Shown here: piece after piece, positions 26,237 to 36,919 of the stretch
How the letters are laid out: the number at the start of each line of letters is the position of its first letter
How positions within the stretch are numbered: the first letter of the stretch is position 1
DNA from: Clostridia bacterium
Lineage (GTDB): Bacteria; Bacillota; DSM-12270; Thermacetogeniales; Thermacetogeniaceae
NCBI GenBank assembly: GCA_902812385.1
Contig: CADDZD010000001.1
Span: 62,001 to 126,000, forward strand
Length of the DNA: 64,000 nucleotides
Direction of reading: 5' to 3'
The notes under the pieces: generated by a model
What the model saw: only the letters and a program-made list of their open reading frames with translations
What the model was told of the DNA's origin: nothing
Databases searched by the model: none
Program-made: the position numbers and the translations under genes

Positions 26237-28489
26237 CTAAGGCTCGAGCGCCCTTTTTACCTCTTCTATATAATAACCTTCCAGTATGTCTCCTTGCTTG
26301 AGATCCTGAAATTTGTCAAGACCAATTCCGCATTCGTGCCCCTGCACCACCTCACGGACATCGTCTTTATACCGCTTGAGTGAAGCAATACTGCCTTCAT
26401 AGATAACAACACCGTCGCGAATAACTCGTACCCGGGCGTTTCTGACGACTTTTCCCTCTGAAACATAACAACCGGCGATTGCTCCGACTTTCGGTATATG
26501 AAAGACATTCCTTACCTCGGACCGTCCCATAACAACTTCTCGAAGTTCCGGCTCCAGGAGTCCTTCCAGGGCAGCCTTGATGTCGTCAATTACCTCGTAA
26601 ATTACCCTGTAAAGCCGGATTTCAACCTGCTGTTGCTCGGCAGCTCTTTTGGCATTGTTATCAGGACGTACGTTGAATCCGATGATCAGTCCGCCCGAAG
26701 CGCTAGCAAGCATGACGTCGGTCTCCGTGATGGCGCCTACACCAGAATGGATGAGGTTAATCCTTACCTCGTCGGTGCTCAACTTTGTAAGCGCCTGGAT
26801 CAGGGCTTCAACCGATCCTTGTACATCGGCTTTGATAATGAGGTTTAACTCTTTAACTTTACCCTGCTGGATTTGCTTAAAAAGATCATCCAGCGTTACT
26901 TTCTCTCGGGTTGCCATATCATGCTGCCGTTTTTGCTGCAGGCGCTCCTCTACAATTTGACGTGCAAGTTTTTCGTCCTGGCAGACCGCAAAAGGATCTC
27001 CCGGATTCGGAACCTCAGAAAGACCGAGAATCTCTACAGGCGTTGCAGGTAGAGCCTTTTTAATACGCCTGCCTTTGAAATCCAGCATGGCTCTGACTCT
27101 TCCATGCGCGGTACCGGCTATAACATAATCCCCGATTTCCAGTGTGCCTTTTTGGATTAATACCGTTGCCACCGGGCCTCTACCTTTGTCCAACTGGGCT
27201 TCTATTACTGTTCCGCGGGCAGGACGGTTCGGGTTTGCCTTCAGTTCCTCCATTTCTGCGACAAGCAAGATCATTTCCAGCAGTTGATCTAAACCTTCTT
27301 TTGTTTTAGCAGAAACGGGTACGCAAATTGTGTCTCCTCCCCATTCTTCCGGAACAAGGCCGTACTCGGTTAGCTGCTGTTTCACATGATCGGGATTCGC
27401 CTGTGGTTTGTCAATTTTATTAATTGCGACAATGATGGGAACCCCGGCTGCTTTAGCATGGTTAATGGCCTCTACCGTTTGAGGCATAACCCCATCATCG
27501 GCAGCAACCACCAGAACTGCGATATCTGTTACTTCGGCTCCGCGGGCCCGCATTGCTGTAAAGGCCTCGTGACCGGGGGTATCGAGAAAGGTTATCTTTT
27601 TACCTTTCACATCAACCTGGTAGGCACCTATGTGCTGGGTAATTCCTCCTGCCTCTGTCGCCGTTACGTTTGTATGGCGAATTACATCCAATAAGGATGT
27701 TTTCCCATGGTCAACATGACCCATGACGGTGATTACAGGCGGTTTCGGTTCAAGCTGATCGGGATCGTCCGGTGTATCCTCGATGAATGCTTCAAATTTT
27801 CCAACCTCGGTTTCAACTTCTGCCTCTATCCCGAATTCCCCGGCAACGAGAATTGCAGTGTCATTATCAATCTCTTGATTTAAAGCGGCCATGACGCCAA
27901 GCTCGATTAATTTCTTGATTACATCGCTTCCTTCGACTTGCATGCGATTTGCCAGTTCCTGAACAGTGATCTTTTCTCCGATCACTATCTTCGTGGGCCC
28001 AGCGTTAGAAGTCGCATGGGCTGATCCTTTCCGCTTCCTTTTTCCGTGGCCGTGGGTGGAAATATTAGCCACCTTGGAAAGCAATTTGCGTTGGTTTTGT
28101 TCTTGCGAGCGCCGGATTTCCTCTTTACGGGCTAAAACTTTTTTCCTGTATTCCTCATGTTCCAGGTTGTGTTTTCTAGACTCATCCTCAAAAACTTCTT
28201 GTGGTCTCTTTTTTGTCACTGCATGTTCTTTCTTGGACTCTTTCCGGCGTTCCTTTTTTAGCTCCTTTTGGGGTTCCTTATGCTCCTTACCGAGTTCTTT
28301 CTTTACCGCTTTCGGGGTATTAGGAGTTTCTTTCTTGCTGAACAATTGTCTTATCCTTTTAACCTCGTCTTCTTTCAGAGTACTCATATGATTTTTTACT
28401 GAAAAACCCATTTGCTGTAAACGGGCAGTAAGGTCTTTGCTGTTTAGCCCAAGTTCCTTGGCTATTTCATGAACCCGAGTTTTTGCCAT
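26237..28489 (-). CDS. infB: Translation initiation factor IF-2
   Basis: 750 residues. An N-terminal IF2 helix domain and a highly charged Lys/Glu linker (about 50-160), then a second IF2_N motif (about 170-225) and the GTPase with G1 GHVDHGKT at 257-264, DTPGHE and NKID. Two beta-barrel domains and the C-terminal fMet-tRNA-binding domain follow. ATG at 28489 has GGGGGTGA upstream. The linker is lysine-rich, as is usual in this gene. Confidence 0.97.
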   Translation of the reverse strand: MAKTRVHEIAKELGLNSKDLTARLQQMGFSVKNHMSTLKEDEVKRIRQLFSKKETPNTPKAVKKELGKEHKEPQKELKKERRKESKKEHAVTKKRPQEVFEDESRKHNLEHEEYRKKVLARKEEIRRSQEQNQRKLLSKVANISTHGHGKRKRKGSAHATSNAGPTKIVIGEKITVQELANRMQVEGSDVIKKLIELGVMAALNQEIDNDTAILVAGEFGIEAEVETEVGKFEAFIEDTPDDPDQLEPKPPVITVMGHVDHGKTSLLDVIRHTNVTATEAGGITQHIGAYQVDVKGKKITFLDTPGHEAFTAMRARGAEVTDIAVLVVAADDGVMPQTVEAINHAKAAGVPIIVAINKIDKPQANPDHVKQQLTEYGLVPEEWGGDTICVPVSAKTKEGLDQLLEMILLVAEMEELKANPNRPARGTVIEAQLDKGRGPVATVLIQKGTLEIGDYVIAGTAHGRVRAMLDFKGRRIKKALPATPVEILGLSEVPNPGDPFAVCQDEKLARQIVEERLQQKRQHDMATREKVTLDDLFKQIQQGKVKELNLIIKADVQGSVEALIQALTKLSTDEVRINLIHSGVGAITETDVMLASASGGLIIGFNVRPDNNAKRAAEQQQVEIRLYRVIYEVIDDIKAALEGLLEPELREVVMGRSEVRNVFHIPKVGAIAGCYVSEGKVVRNARVRVIRDGVVIYEGSIASLKRYKDDVREVVQGHECGIGLDKFQDLKQGDILEGYYIEEVKRALEP

Positions 28490-28502
28490 TTAATCACCCC
28501 CA

Positions 28503-28814
28503 CTATTTTGTGTCAATCTTCCCGTCTTTTATTTGGGCCAAGAATCCTTGACTCAATTCTCTCGATAAGATCGCCCAAAAGCATGACGGACTGCCGAGTA
28601 TTCTTTTGTACTCATCTTTAGTCCCATATTCCACATATTTGATTCTTTCTGCAAGACAGACCCTGATTATCTTTTTTTTGCTAACTCCCGCATCTTTAGC
28701 GATAATAATTAGCTTTGCCTGTTTATTTCGGATCGCATGTAAACAGTTGGTCATCCCCAAAGCAAGTTTTCCGGCCCGCTTTGCAAGTCCCAACAGAGCG
28801 AGCGGTGAATTCAA
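28503..28814 (-). CDS. ylxQ: YlxQ-type L7Ae-family RNA-binding protein
   Basis: 103 residues, ribosomal L7Ae/L30e fold (LLGLAKRAGKLALGM, then KAKLIIIAKDAG-like strand and helix). Such proteins bind kink-turn RNAs; the cellular target is unclear. The TTG start at 28814 overlaps the rnpM stop (TTGA), so it is translationally coupled. Confidence 0.9.
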   Translation of the reverse strand: MNSPLALLGLAKRAGKLALGMTNCLHAIRNKQAKLIIIAKDAGVSKKKIIRVCLAERIKYVEYGTKDEYKRILGSPSCFWAILSRELSQGFLAQIKDGKIDTK

Positions 28815-29092
28815 TTCGCCTCACCCGAAAGGGATTTGATCAAGTCCTCGACCACTTCAATAGGGACTTCGGATTTTAAAGCATGCTGCAGGTGCTTGCC
28901 TGACAGGGCCGCCCGCAAGCAGGCAATATTCCTACAGATGTAGGCGCCCCTTCCCGAACGTTTCCCTGTGGGATCAATGACAACCTGCTGTTCTGGTGTC
29001 CGGACTATCCTGATTAATTCCTTCTTTCCCCTCGTCTGCCGGCACCCCACGCAGATACGCTGAGGAACTTTTTTAATCCTAGCCATTATCAT
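28811..29092 (-). CDS. rnpM: RnpM/YlxR (DUF448) RNA-binding protein
   Basis: 93 residues with the YlxR signature CVGCRQTRGKKELIRIVR and GRGAYICRNIACL. YlxR has been reported to modulate RNase P in B. subtilis and is always linked to nusA-infB. Its start overlaps the 3' end of nusA; ATG at 29092 has GAGGTGG upstream, and the ATG two codons later (29086) is equally possible. Confidence 0.92.
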   Translation of the reverse strand: MIMARIKKVPQRICVGCRQTRGKKELIRIVRTPEQQVVIDPTGKRSGRGAYICRNIACLRAALSGKHLQHALKSEVPIEVVEDLIKSLSGEAN

Positions 29093-30167
29093 CGACCACC
29101 TCTTGTTCCTCAGTTAATTCCTCGCTGCTTTCATGGATCTGAGACTCGCTTTTGATATCTATTTTCCACCCGGTCAGTCGCGCAGCGAGACGGGCGTTTT
29201 GGCCTTCTTTTCCGATAGCTAAAGAAAGCTGGCTGTTTGGAACAACTACTTTCGCTATCTTTTCTTCCTCATTTATAGCAACAAGAATAACTTTAGCAGG
29301 GCTTAGTGCATTGGCTACAAATTCTTTGGGATTGCTGCTCCATTTAATAATGTCTATCTTCTCGCCTCTAAGTTCGTTAACGATCGCCTGTACGCGCATC
29401 CCCTTGGGGCCGACGCAGGCTCCAATGGAGTCAACATTCTCGTCTTTTGAGTAGACGGCAATCTTGGAGCGCGTCCCGGGCTCTCGGGCAACTGCTTTCA
29501 GTTCAACAATTCCTTCATAAATTTCGGGCACTTCCAGTTCAAACAGGCGCTTTAACAGTCCTGGATGCGTCCGTGACACAAGGATCTGGGGGCCTTTTGT
29601 GGTTTTCTTTACTTCGGTTACGTACGTCTTGATGCGGTCACCCCGGTTGTATTTTTCCGTCGGGATCTGCTCAGATGGCGCCAGCAATGCCTCAGCGCGC
29701 CCCAGGTCGATATAAATATTCTTTGCCTCCTGGCGACGGACTACACCTGTAACGATATCCCCTTCGCGACTTAAGAACTCCTCGTAGATAAGCCCTCTTT
29801 CCGCTTCGCGAATTTGCTGTACAACTACTTGTTTCGCTGCTTGTGCAGCTATCCGTCCGAAATTACTGGGTGTTACCTCTACTTCAACCGTATCGGAACT
29901 GCCGTCGTAAGCCGGATTAAGTCTTTTGGCTTCCTCAGCTGTGATTTCAAGCCTGGGATCTGTTACGGCCTCTACAACATTCTTTTTGGCAAAAACCTTG
30001 ATCTCTCCCGTATCCCTCTCTATTTCTATGCGGGCGTTTTGAGCTGAACCGAAATTCTTTCTGTAAGCGGTCAAAAGGGCGTGTTCTATGGCTTGTAACA
30101 AAACCTCGGCACTTATACCCTTTTCTTTTTCAATCTCCTTAAGAGCATTGATAAATTCTAGATTCAC
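29079..30167 (-). CDS. nusA: Transcription factor NusA
   Basis: 362 residues. Binds RNA polymerase and modulates pausing, termination and antitermination. N-terminal polymerase-binding domain (MNLEFINALKEIEKEKGIS), S1 domain (about 130-200), two KH domains (VGPKGMRVQAIVNEL, IGKEGQNARLAARLTG). GTG at 30167 with AGGAGGTG six bases upstream gives the family N-terminus; the in-frame ATG seven codons earlier overlaps that site and is rejected. Confidence 0.96.
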   Translation of the reverse strand: MNLEFINALKEIEKEKGISAEVLLQAIEHALLTAYRKNFGSAQNARIEIERDTGEIKVFAKKNVVEAVTDPRLEITAEEAKRLNPAYDGSSDTVEVEVTPSNFGRIAAQAAKQVVVQQIREAERGLIYEEFLSREGDIVTGVVRRQEAKNIYIDLGRAEALLAPSEQIPTEKYNRGDRIKTYVTEVKKTTKGPQILVSRTHPGLLKRLFELEVPEIYEGIVELKAVAREPGTRSKIAVYSKDENVDSIGACVGPKGMRVQAIVNELRGEKIDIIKWSSNPKEFVANALSPAKVILVAINEEEKIAKVVVPNSQLSLAIGKEGQNARLAARLTGWKIDIKSESQIHESSEELTEEQEVVDDNG

Positions 30168-30200
30168 AAATTTCACCTCCTCATTCAAAACTCCAAAACA

Positions 30201-30659
30201 TCAGAAAACTTTAAGTTTAGCTTTTGCGATCAAATTAATCGATATTTTGATAGGACCTGATTTTGTTTCAAGAAGCACCTGGTCCTCAACATAGTCGACA
30301 AGCTTTCCACAGAAATTTTTCTGACCTTGAATTGGTACATTGGTTCGCAGTGTGATATCCCTTCCGCGAAATCTGATAAAATCCCCAGGTTTCCTAAGCG
30401 GCCTTTCAATACCAGGTGATGAAACCTCCAGATAATACTGGTGAGGAATCAAGTCAACAGCATCCAGCTTTTCACCTAAAAAACCGCTGATTTCTTCGCA
30501 GTCATTAAGCTGTATACCCCCGGGTTTGTCGACATAAATACGCAAAAACCATTTGCTTCCTTCTTTTTCATAGACTGCATCTACCAGTTCAATTCCCCGG
30601 GTACCTGCCAGAGGCTCAAGAAGTTCTTCTAAAATTTTATATATCTTTTCCTTTTTCAA
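30201..30659 (-). CDS. rimP: Ribosome maturation factor RimP
   Basis: 152 residues from TTG at 30659, which has GGGGTG seven bases upstream; an ATG five codons earlier has no ribosome binding site. Two-domain 30S assembly factor: GIELVDAVYEKEGSKWFLRIYVDKPGGI and the SSPGIERPLRKPGDF motif are diagnostic. First gene of the rimP-nusA-rnpM-ylxQ-infB group; polC, which lies before rimP in B. subtilis, is absent here. Confidence 0.94.
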   Translation of the reverse strand: MKKEKIYKILEELLEPLAGTRGIELVDAVYEKEGSKWFLRIYVDKPGGIQLNDCEEISGFLGEKLDAVDLIPHQYYLEVSSPGIERPLRKPGDFIRFRGRDITLRTNVPIQGQKNFCGKLVDYVEDQVLLETKSGPIKISINLIAKAKLKVF

Positions 30660-30689
30660 AAAAACACCCCGCATTAAACGTTATCAATA

Positions 30690-30736
30690 ATATGAAAGAG
30701 TGGGCATCAACCCACTCTCAAGGAACAACCTCCTTG
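30690..30736 (-). terminator. Terminator or attenuator between proS and rimP, with a second small hairpin
   Basis: Minus strand: AGAGTGGG/CCCACTCT stem (plus 30697-30704 and 30711-30718) with a 6-base loop, followed by TTCATATTATT, a modest U-tract. Just upstream in the transcript is a second hairpin, CAAGGA/TCCTTG (30719-30724 and 30731-30736). The pair lies about 31-77 bases before the rimP TTG. Confidence 0.55.
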
Positions 30737-30794
30737 CAAGCATTTCCCGTTACATCATCTGAAATTATAACAAAACTTAAATTTTTCTGCAACA

Positions 30795-32531
30795 TCAGGT
30801 AAGATTATTATCCTTTCTCAATCTGTTTAAAACTTCACGCAGATAACTAATCGCATCACCTTTTTCTTTATAAATAATTTCTCCCGTTGAACGCAGTTTA
30901 ATCTCAAGCAGATTATCTGTTATGGCCCGGTTGCCAACCACCAGACGGATGGGATACCCGATCAGGTCGGCGTCCTTGAATTTTACCCCAGGGCGTTCGG
31001 TACGGTCATCATAGATGACATCAATGCCGGCATTCCTTAAATCTTGGTAGATTTTTTCGGCAATCTCGGTTTGTAAGGAATCCCGTTGATTTACGGCCAT
31101 TATAACGACCTCGAAAGGTGCTATGTCAACCGGCCAGATAATTCCGTCCTCATCATGTCCCTGCTCGACCGCTGCAGCCATCGTCCTGGTAATGCCAATA
31201 CCATAACATCCCATAACGATCGGGATCTCGTTTCCCTGTTCGTCCAGGACCGTTGCACCTAATGCTTTGCTATACTTGGTGCCCAGTTTAAAGATCTGCC
31301 CCACTTCAATACCCCGCCTCATTTTAAGCGGCTGATTGCAACATGGGCACAAATCCCCTTCCTCCGCAACCCTGAAATCTCCGTAATTATCAACTACGAA
31401 GTCCCTATTCGGGTTAACATTGCGGTAATGGAAACCCATTCGGTTCGCTCCAACTGCGGCGTTTCTCAAATACATGACTTCTTCGTCTGCTAAAATCTTA
31501 ACTACACCTTTTTCTTTCAAGCCAACCGGACCCACATAACCGAACGGCAACCCGTACCTTTCCTCAGATTCATTTTCTAATGCTATTTCCATTTGATTGA
31601 CGCCAAGAAAGTTCTTTACTTTAATCTCATTTACGTTGCGATCCCCTCTGACGAGAACCGCCACAAGCTCACCATCGGCTTCATAGAGCAATGTTTTAAT
31701 GATCCGATCGGGTGTTACATTGAGATATTCTGCCACTTCCCGGACGGTGCGGGCACCCGGTGTTGCAACCAGTTCGGTATCCAGCATCTCCTCGCAAACA
31801 TCTTTGGTTTCGGCTCTACAAGGTGCCTTTTCTACATCCGCTGCATAATCACAACCTGTACAGTAAACAATTTCTGCCTCTCCTGTATCGGCCAGCACCA
31901 TAAACTCGTGTGTATCACTTCCGCCGATAGCACCGGAATCCGCTTCAACAGCCCGAAAGGTGAGCCCGCAGCGGGTGAATATCCTGGTATAGGCCTCGTA
32001 CATTTTGCGGTAGCTGATCTCCAACCCCTCTTCATCTCTGTCAAAAGAATAAAGATCCTTCATGATAAATTCCCGCCCCCGCAACAAGCCGAATCGCGGG
32101 CGCCGTTCATCTCGGTATTTATTCTGGATCTGGTAGAGAAGGAGAGGAAGTTGGCGATACGACTTCACTTCCTGGCGGACGAGGTCGGTAATCACCTCTT
32201 CATGAGTGGGTCCCAAACAGAATTCACGGTCGTGCCGGTCCTTTAAACGGAACAATTCGGGTCCGTAGACGTTCCATCTCCCTGACTCATACCACAGCTC
32301 GGCGGGCTGGATAATGGGGAGCAACATTTCCACACCGCCCGCGCGGTTCATTTCCTCCCTAACGATCCGTTCGATCTTTTGCACAACACGGTATCCCAGC
32401 GGAAGAAGTGTATAAACACCAGCGGCCACTCTCCTCAACATACCGGCTCGAAGTAATAGTTGATGGCTAATGGTATCCGCCTCAGCCGGAACTTCTCGAA
32501 GTGTCGGTATCAGCGCTTGAGTTACCCGCAT
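30795..32531 (-). CDS. proS: Prolyl-tRNA synthetase
   Basis: 578 residues, bacterial-type class II synthetase with the editing insertion (about 225-400) between motifs 2 and 3. Motif 2 region is [16 protein letters not shown] and motif 3 [14 protein letters not shown]-terminal anticodon-binding domain follows. ATG at 32531 has AAGGGAG nine bases upstream and the family N-terminus [15 protein letters not shown]; an 18-codon upstream extension is rejected. The first 50 bases overlap the 3' end of ispG in another frame. Confidence 0.96.
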   Translation of the reverse strand: MRVTQALIPTLREVPAEADTISHQLLLRAGMLRRVAAGVYTLLPLGYRVVQKIERIVREEMNRAGGVEMLLPIIQPAELWYESGRWNVYGPELFRLKDRHDREFCLGPTHEEVITDLVRQEVKSYRQLPLLLYQIQNKYRDERRPRFGLLRGREFIMKDLYSFDRDEEGLEISYRKMYEAYTRIFTRCGLTFRAVEADSGAIGGSDTHEFMVLADTGEAEIVYCTGCDYAADVEKAPCRAETKDVCEEMLDTELVATPGARTVREVAEYLNVTPDRIIKTLLYEADGELVAVLVRGDRNVNEIKVKNFLGVNQMEIALENESEERYGLPFGYVGPVGLKEKGVVKILADEEVMYLRNAAVGANRMGFHYRNVNPNRDFVVDNYGDFRVAEEGDLCPCCNQPLKMRRGIEVGQIFKLGTKYSKALGATVLDEQGNEIPIVMGCYGIGITRTMAAAVEQGHDEDGIIWPVDIAPFEVVIMAVNQRDSLQTEIAEKIYQDLRNAGIDVIYDDRTERPGVKFKDADLIGYPIRLVVGNRAITDNLLEIKLRSTGEIIYKEKGDAISYLREVLNRLRKDNNLT

Positions 32532-33603
32532 TGTTGTTCTCCCTTTCCTCCAGTATTTTATCAATCTCTGTAATAAGGGCGTCAACTAATTCCTCTTCAG
32601 GAACCTTACGAACCAGCTTTCCCTTTTTGAACAGGAGCCCGCAGCCTTTTCCTCCGGCAATGCCCACATCCGCTTCTCTCGCCTCACCGGGTCCATTGAC
32701 AGTACAGCCCATAACGGCAACCTTCAGATCATGCCTGGTCGGAGGCAGGCGCCGCTCAACCTCCCGGGCGATGGACATCAGGTCTATCCGGCAGCGGCCA
32801 CAGGTGGGGCACGATATCAGATCGACTCCCCCAGGACGCAGCCCCAGAATCCTTAATATCTCCAGGCCTGCTTTAACCTCCTCATGCGGTGGGCCTGTCA
32901 GTGAAACGCGTATGGTATCCCCAATACCTTCCGCCAGCAATGTCCCGATTCCGATTGCCGACTTGATTGTACCCGACAGCCCCCCCCCTGCTTCGGTAAC
33001 ACCCAAGTGCAGGGGGTATTCCACACGATCCGCAAGAATGCGATACGCCTCGATCATCATGGCAACATCTGGGGCTTTCACCGATATTTTAATATTATAA
33101 TAATTTTCTTTTTCAAGCAGCTTCACGTGTGACAGGGCACTTTCAACCAAACCGGCGGCGGTCCTCCCGTATTTACCTAGAATATCAGGGGGAAGCGAAC
33201 CGCTGTTAACCCCAATCCGAATAGGGATGCCTCTTTCCGAAGCTGCTCTGACTACCGCACGTACCCGTTCTTGATTTCCAATATTACCGGGGTTGATCCT
33301 GAGCCCATCTACCCCGTTCTTGATAGCCAGGAGAGCCAGCCGGTAATCGAAATGGATGTCTGCTACCAGTGGAATAGAGATCTGCTTTTTTATTTCTTTG
33401 AGTGCCTCGGCGGCCTCCTCATCGGGAACCGCAACCCGGATGATATCGCAGCCCAATTCCTCAAGCTCATGGATCTGGCTTACGGTTGCATTAACGTCCC
33501 GCGTATCGGTTTTTGTCATCGTCTGAACTGAAATCGGAGCACAACCACCGACCGGCACGTCTCCCAACATGATTTGTTTTGTTAGCCGCCGCCTTATACC
33601 CAT
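32482..33603 (-). CDS. ispG: 4-hydroxy-3-methylbut-2-enyl-diphosphate synthase IspG
   Basis: 373 residues, Fe4S4 enzyme of the MEP isoprenoid pathway. TIM-barrel domain first, then the cluster domain with Cys265 and Cys268 (SCPTCGR), Cys300 and Glu307 (GCTVNGPGE). ATG at 33603 lies two bases after the rseP stop codon. The last about 16 residues are a hydrophilic Asn/Ser/Asp tail overlapping the proS start, probably arising from overprinting. With dxr and uppS nearby, isoprenoid and undecaprenyl synthesis are clustered. Confidence 0.95.
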   Translation of the reverse strand: MGIRRRLTKQIMLGDVPVGGCAPISVQTMTKTDTRDVNATVSQIHELEELGCDIIRVAVPDEEAAEALKEIKKQISIPLVADIHFDYRLALLAIKNGVDGLRINPGNIGNQERVRAVVRAASERGIPIRIGVNSGSLPPDILGKYGRTAAGLVESALSHVKLLEKENYYNIKISVKAPDVAMMIEAYRILADRVEYPLHLGVTEAGGGLSGTIKSAIGIGTLLAEGIGDTIRVSLTGPPHEEVKAGLEILRILGLRPGGVDLISCPTCGRCRIDLMSIAREVERRLPPTRHDLKVAVMGCTVNGPGEAREADVGIAGGKGCGLLFKKGKLVRKVPEEELVDALITEIDKILEERENNNAGNSSADTDTSRSSG

Positions 33604-33604
33604 T

Positions 33605-34639
33605 CTAACCACCGGCCAGTATCCGAACGAGATCGTTATAGGTTATCAAAAGGAATAAAACCATTAGCAATGCGAACCCAACCAGATGGATGAAATTTTC
33701 TTTCTCGGGATCAATTGGTTTACCTCGAATTCCCTCAATGCAGAGAAACATCAACCTGCTCCCATCCAGCGCAGGAATTGGTAGCAGGTTAACCAGGGCT
33801 AAATTAATTCCCAGAATTGCGGTAAAGCTCAACAAATAACCCAGTCCTCCGCGGGCGGCATCACCGATCATCTGGGTAATACCTACCGGGCCTGTAATCT
33901 CGCTGGGGGGAACAGCTCCGGTTACCATCCCGAGAATTCCCACAAGGATCAACTTAGAAAAGCCGAAGGCGCGATCCATGCCCAACCTGACTGCCTGAAA
34001 GAAACCCTGTTTCTCCCATATAATACCCTGCCGGATACCGATCTGGCTGACCTGCATTTGTGGATCATACTGGGGAGTAACGTAAAATGTGTAGGTGTGC
34101 CCACTACGTTCGATCACCAGCCTTACTTTTTGTCCACCGCTTTTATGTATCTTATTGGCAATATCATTCCACCTTGGCGTGTTGACATCATTGACTTTTA
34201 TTATCCTGTCACCGGTTTTTAATCCCGCCCGGTCGGCGGGGCTGCCGGAAATAATATCGCCAATTATATTGGCGTTGGAAGGGGTAGGAATGCCAATCAG
34301 GCTGAAAACGATAATGAACAGCACTATCGCCACAAGAAAGTTCGTCAGGGATCCGGCCGAAATAACCGCGAAGCGATCTTTCAGGGGCTTTTTGTTAAAG
34401 CCATTGATGCGATCATCGTTCGGTTCCATTCCTGCCATTTTAACATAACCCCCTAGCGGCAAGAGGCGAAAGGAATACCTTGTCTGATCCCGCTGAGATT
34501 TGATACTCAATAATTTAGGTCCAAAGCCGATACTGAATTCGTCCACCTGAATTCCAACCATTCTGGCAACCACAAAATGGCCGAGTTCGTGAACCACAAT
34601 CAGGAATCCTAGCACCAATAGAGATATGATGATAAACAC
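33605..34639 (-). CDS. rseP: RseP/RasP-type site-2 zinc metalloprotease
   Basis: 344 residues from GTG at 34639, preceded by GAGGGGG at six bases; a TTG five codons earlier sits at the edge of that site and is rejected. Intramembrane protease that cleaves anti-sigma factors and remnant signal peptides. Zinc motif HELGH at 17-21 in the first membrane helix, one PDZ domain (about 120-190, SPADRAGLKTGDRI), and the C-terminal membrane motif NLLPIPALDGSRL with the third zinc ligand. Confidence 0.95.
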   Translation of the reverse strand: MFIIISLLVLGFLIVVHELGHFVVARMVGIQVDEFSIGFGPKLLSIKSQRDQTRYSFRLLPLGGYVKMAGMEPNDDRINGFNKKPLKDRFAVISAGSLTNFLVAIVLFIIVFSLIGIPTPSNANIIGDIISGSPADRAGLKTGDRIIKVNDVNTPRWNDIANKIHKSGGQKVRLVIERSGHTYTFYVTPQYDPQMQVSQIGIRQGIIWEKQGFFQAVRLGMDRAFGFSKLILVGILGMVTGAVPPSEITGPVGITQMIGDAARGGLGYLLSFTAILGINLALVNLLPIPALDGSRLMFLCIEGIRGKPIDPEKENFIHLVGFALLMVLFLLITYNDLVRILAGG

Positions 34640-34650
34640 CGCAATCCCCC

Positions 34651-35805
34651 TCAAGATCTTGTATTAATGATTTGTTCTGCGTATTGGCGCGCCCACCGGT
34701 CTGCGGCCAAAATATCATCAAGTTCGGTGACCTGCTTTCGATCGTGCCGGGACATAACACCTGAGATAATTTCAGGGATGTCCAAAAATTTAATCCTCCC
34801 ATTCAGAAAAGCATTGACGGCTATTTCATTAGCCGCATTCAATACAACAGGCATTGTGCCGCCGGCCTTTCCCGCTTCACGGGCTAAACTCAAACTTGGG
34901 AAGTTTTCAAGATCAGGAGGTTCGAAGGTCAGCTGGCCTGCTTTGACCAGGTCCAGCGGCTCCAGGTTATTGCTTTTTCGCACCGGATAAAGCAGTGCAT
35001 ATTGAATTGGCAAACGCATATCTGGCCAGCCAAGCTGAGCAAGCATCATCCCGTCCTTGTATCTCACAAGGCTGTGAATAATGCTTTGAGGATGAATCAC
35101 GACACTTATTTGATCGTAATCAACACCAAACAACCATTTGGCCTCAATCACCTCGAGCCCTTTATTCATTAGGGTTGCCGAGTCGATGGTGATTTTCGGC
35201 CCCATTTTCCAGGTTGGGTGCTTTAAGGCCATATCCGGCCTTACATGTTGCAGCTGATCCCTGGTGAATTTCCTGAACGGCCCCCCGGAACCGGTTATTA
35301 TCAATTCTGCCACGTCTTCGACTTTATCTAAGCACTGAAAAATTGCCGAGTGCTCACTGTCCACCGGTATAATTTTTGCTCCGTTGCGGCGCACTGCATC
35401 CATTACAAGTTTTCCGCCGGCCACCAAGGTTTCTTTATTGGCTAACGCAATATTTTTTTTACATTTGATTGCTTCAAGTGTCGGTTTCAGCCCGGCAACA
35501 CCGGTTACTGCCACCAGGATAAGCTCGGCCTCGGGCAGCCTGACGAGTTCTAAAATGCCCTCAGCCCCTTTAAGGCATTTGCATTTAGTTCCAGCCAGGC
35601 GATCCTGCAAAATCTCAGCAGCCTGGTCGTCCATTACGGCCGCGTAAGGTACATCAAAGAACCTGATCTGTTCTTCTAGTAAATCAATGCTGCGGTTGGC
35701 AGCCAGCCCTACTATTCTAAAGTCCTCGGGAAACAAGCTGATTACTTCTAGAGACTGGATTCCAATGGAACCGGTGGAACCGAGGATGACAACGTTTTTT
35801 TTCAT
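34651..35805 (-). CDS. dxr: 1-deoxy-D-xylulose 5-phosphate reductoisomerase
   Basis: 384 residues. Converts DXP to MEP with NADPH. NADPH motif LGSTGSIG near residue 8, substrate-loop and metal-binding motifs NKETLV, PVDSEHSAIFQ, GSGGPFR and KHPTWKMG are all intact. Its ATG overlaps the stop of the upstream membrane protein gene by one base (TAATG), so translation is coupled. Confidence 0.96.
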   Translation of the reverse strand: MKKNVVILGSTGSIGIQSLEVISLFPEDFRIVGLAANRSIDLLEEQIRFFDVPYAAVMDDQAAEILQDRLAGTKCKCLKGAEGILELVRLPEAELILVAVTGVAGLKPTLEAIKCKKNIALANKETLVAGGKLVMDAVRRNGAKIIPVDSEHSAIFQCLDKVEDVAELIITGSGGPFRKFTRDQLQHVRPDMALKHPTWKMGPKITIDSATLMNKGLEVIEAKWLFGVDYDQISVVIHPQSIIHSLVRYKDGMMLAQLGWPDMRLPIQYALLYPVRKSNNLEPLDLVKAGQLTFEPPDLENFPSLSLAREAGKAGGTMPVVLNAANEIAVNAFLNGRIKFLDIPEIISGVMSRHDRKQVTELDDILAADRWARQYAEQIINTRS

Positions 35806-36908
35806 TACTGAGTTCCTGCCTTTTGTTCATCGAAAAATGCCTTATAAGCTATAACCAGGGCGGGACCCAGGATAATACCCCAAAACCCTAAAAGTGAGAG
35901 TCCAAAATAGAGCGCCATTAGGGTCGTAAGGGGATGAAGCCCAATACTTTGGCCAACTATCTTTGGTTCCAGGAGTTGCCTTACCACTACGATTATACCA
36001 TATAGAACCAGGAGACCGATCCCAAGCCGCAGGTTTCCCGATATAAACAACCAGATACTCCAGGGAATGTACAGGGAGCCGGGTCCCAAAACCGGTAAAA
36101 GGTCAAACAATGCTATTATAACTGCCAGAATATGAGCGTAACTGACACCGAGAATTGTCAATCCTATTAAACTAATAAAACCTGATATGCTGATTAAAAC
36201 CAGCACCGCTTTCAAGTAGCCGGACAAAGCCTTGTTCAGGCTTGCCACCACCCTGACGAAATGGGGCTGCCACTTAACAGGTATGAATTTTATTGTACTC
36301 TTTTTGATGAGATCGAAATCGCGTGCGAAAAAGAAGCTCGCAATTACCGTAATAATCAAAAGGATAAAGTAGTTTGGTAGTGATGTTACAATATGAAGGA
36401 GTTGAGTCAAGAACATTTTGGTTAAATTCTTGATTACGTCGAAAACCTGCCAGACGTTCCCGACGGTGTTCTGCACGATATCCGGAGGCAGATGCAGGTT
36501 GACCAATAAAATGCGGAACCTTTCCAACAGCAGATTAATGTTCAGATTCCCGATATTTTCAGAAAGTGTACCAAGAACCGCTGAAAGCTGGATCAGTTCA
36601 CGGATCAGGTTGGAAACAAGAAGATATAACAACCCTCCAATTATGGATAAGAAAACGACCAGAGAGATCAGTGCTCCCCAGGTGCGGGAAAGATGAAGCT
36701 TCTTTTGTAAAAGAGTGATGATCGGGTTAAGCAGGGTTCCGAAGAGATAGGCAACTAAAAAAGGAAGCGCAACTTTGATCCCCGCCGTAAGCGAATGCTC
36801 AAAAAGCGGCCAGAAGTATTTCACGAAAAAGTACAGCCCCGCCACAGCCAGGATTGTAATTGCGATTTTTAAGAGCCATAAGAGCATTTTCTCTATAGCT
36901 TGGGACAT
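35805..36908 (-). CDS. AI-2E-family (YtvI/PerM-like) membrane protein
   Basis: 367 residues with about seven to eight hydrophobic helices and the family region FDLLPVLGPGSLYIPWSI followed by EPKIVGQSIGLHPL. Members include the sporulation protein YtvI and putative permeases; substrate unknown. AAGGAGAAG precedes the ATG at 36908. It is inserted between cdsA and dxr, which are adjacent in B. subtilis, so a role tied to envelope or sporulation is possible but not shown. Confidence 0.9.
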   Translation of the reverse strand: MSQAIEKMLLWLLKIAITILAVAGLYFFVKYFWPLFEHSLTAGIKVALPFLVAYLFGTLLNPIITLLQKKLHLSRTWGALISLVVFLSIIGGLLYLLVSNLIRELIQLSAVLGTLSENIGNLNINLLLERFRILLVNLHLPPDIVQNTVGNVWQVFDVIKNLTKMFLTQLLHIVTSLPNYFILLIITVIASFFFARDFDLIKKSTIKFIPVKWQPHFVRVVASLNKALSGYLKAVLVLISISGFISLIGLTILGVSYAHILAVIIALFDLLPVLGPGSLYIPWSIWLFISGNLRLGIGLLVLYGIIVVVRQLLEPKIVGQSIGLHPLTTLMALYFGLSLLGFWGIILGPALVIAYKAFFDEQKAGTQ

Positions 36909-36919
36909 GTTTCTTCTCC

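Noticed and set aside
31593-32246. 217-codon plus-strand open frame opposite proS
   Set aside because: Lies entirely over the well-supported ProS catalytic region, no ribosome binding site and no recognisable protein features.
32532-32585. N-terminal extension of ProS into ispG
   Set aside because: ATG at 32531 matches the family start and has a ribosome binding site.
32501-33100. 199-codon plus-strand open frame opposite ispG
   Set aside because: Ser/Pro-rich translation typical of an antisense shadow of a conserved gene.
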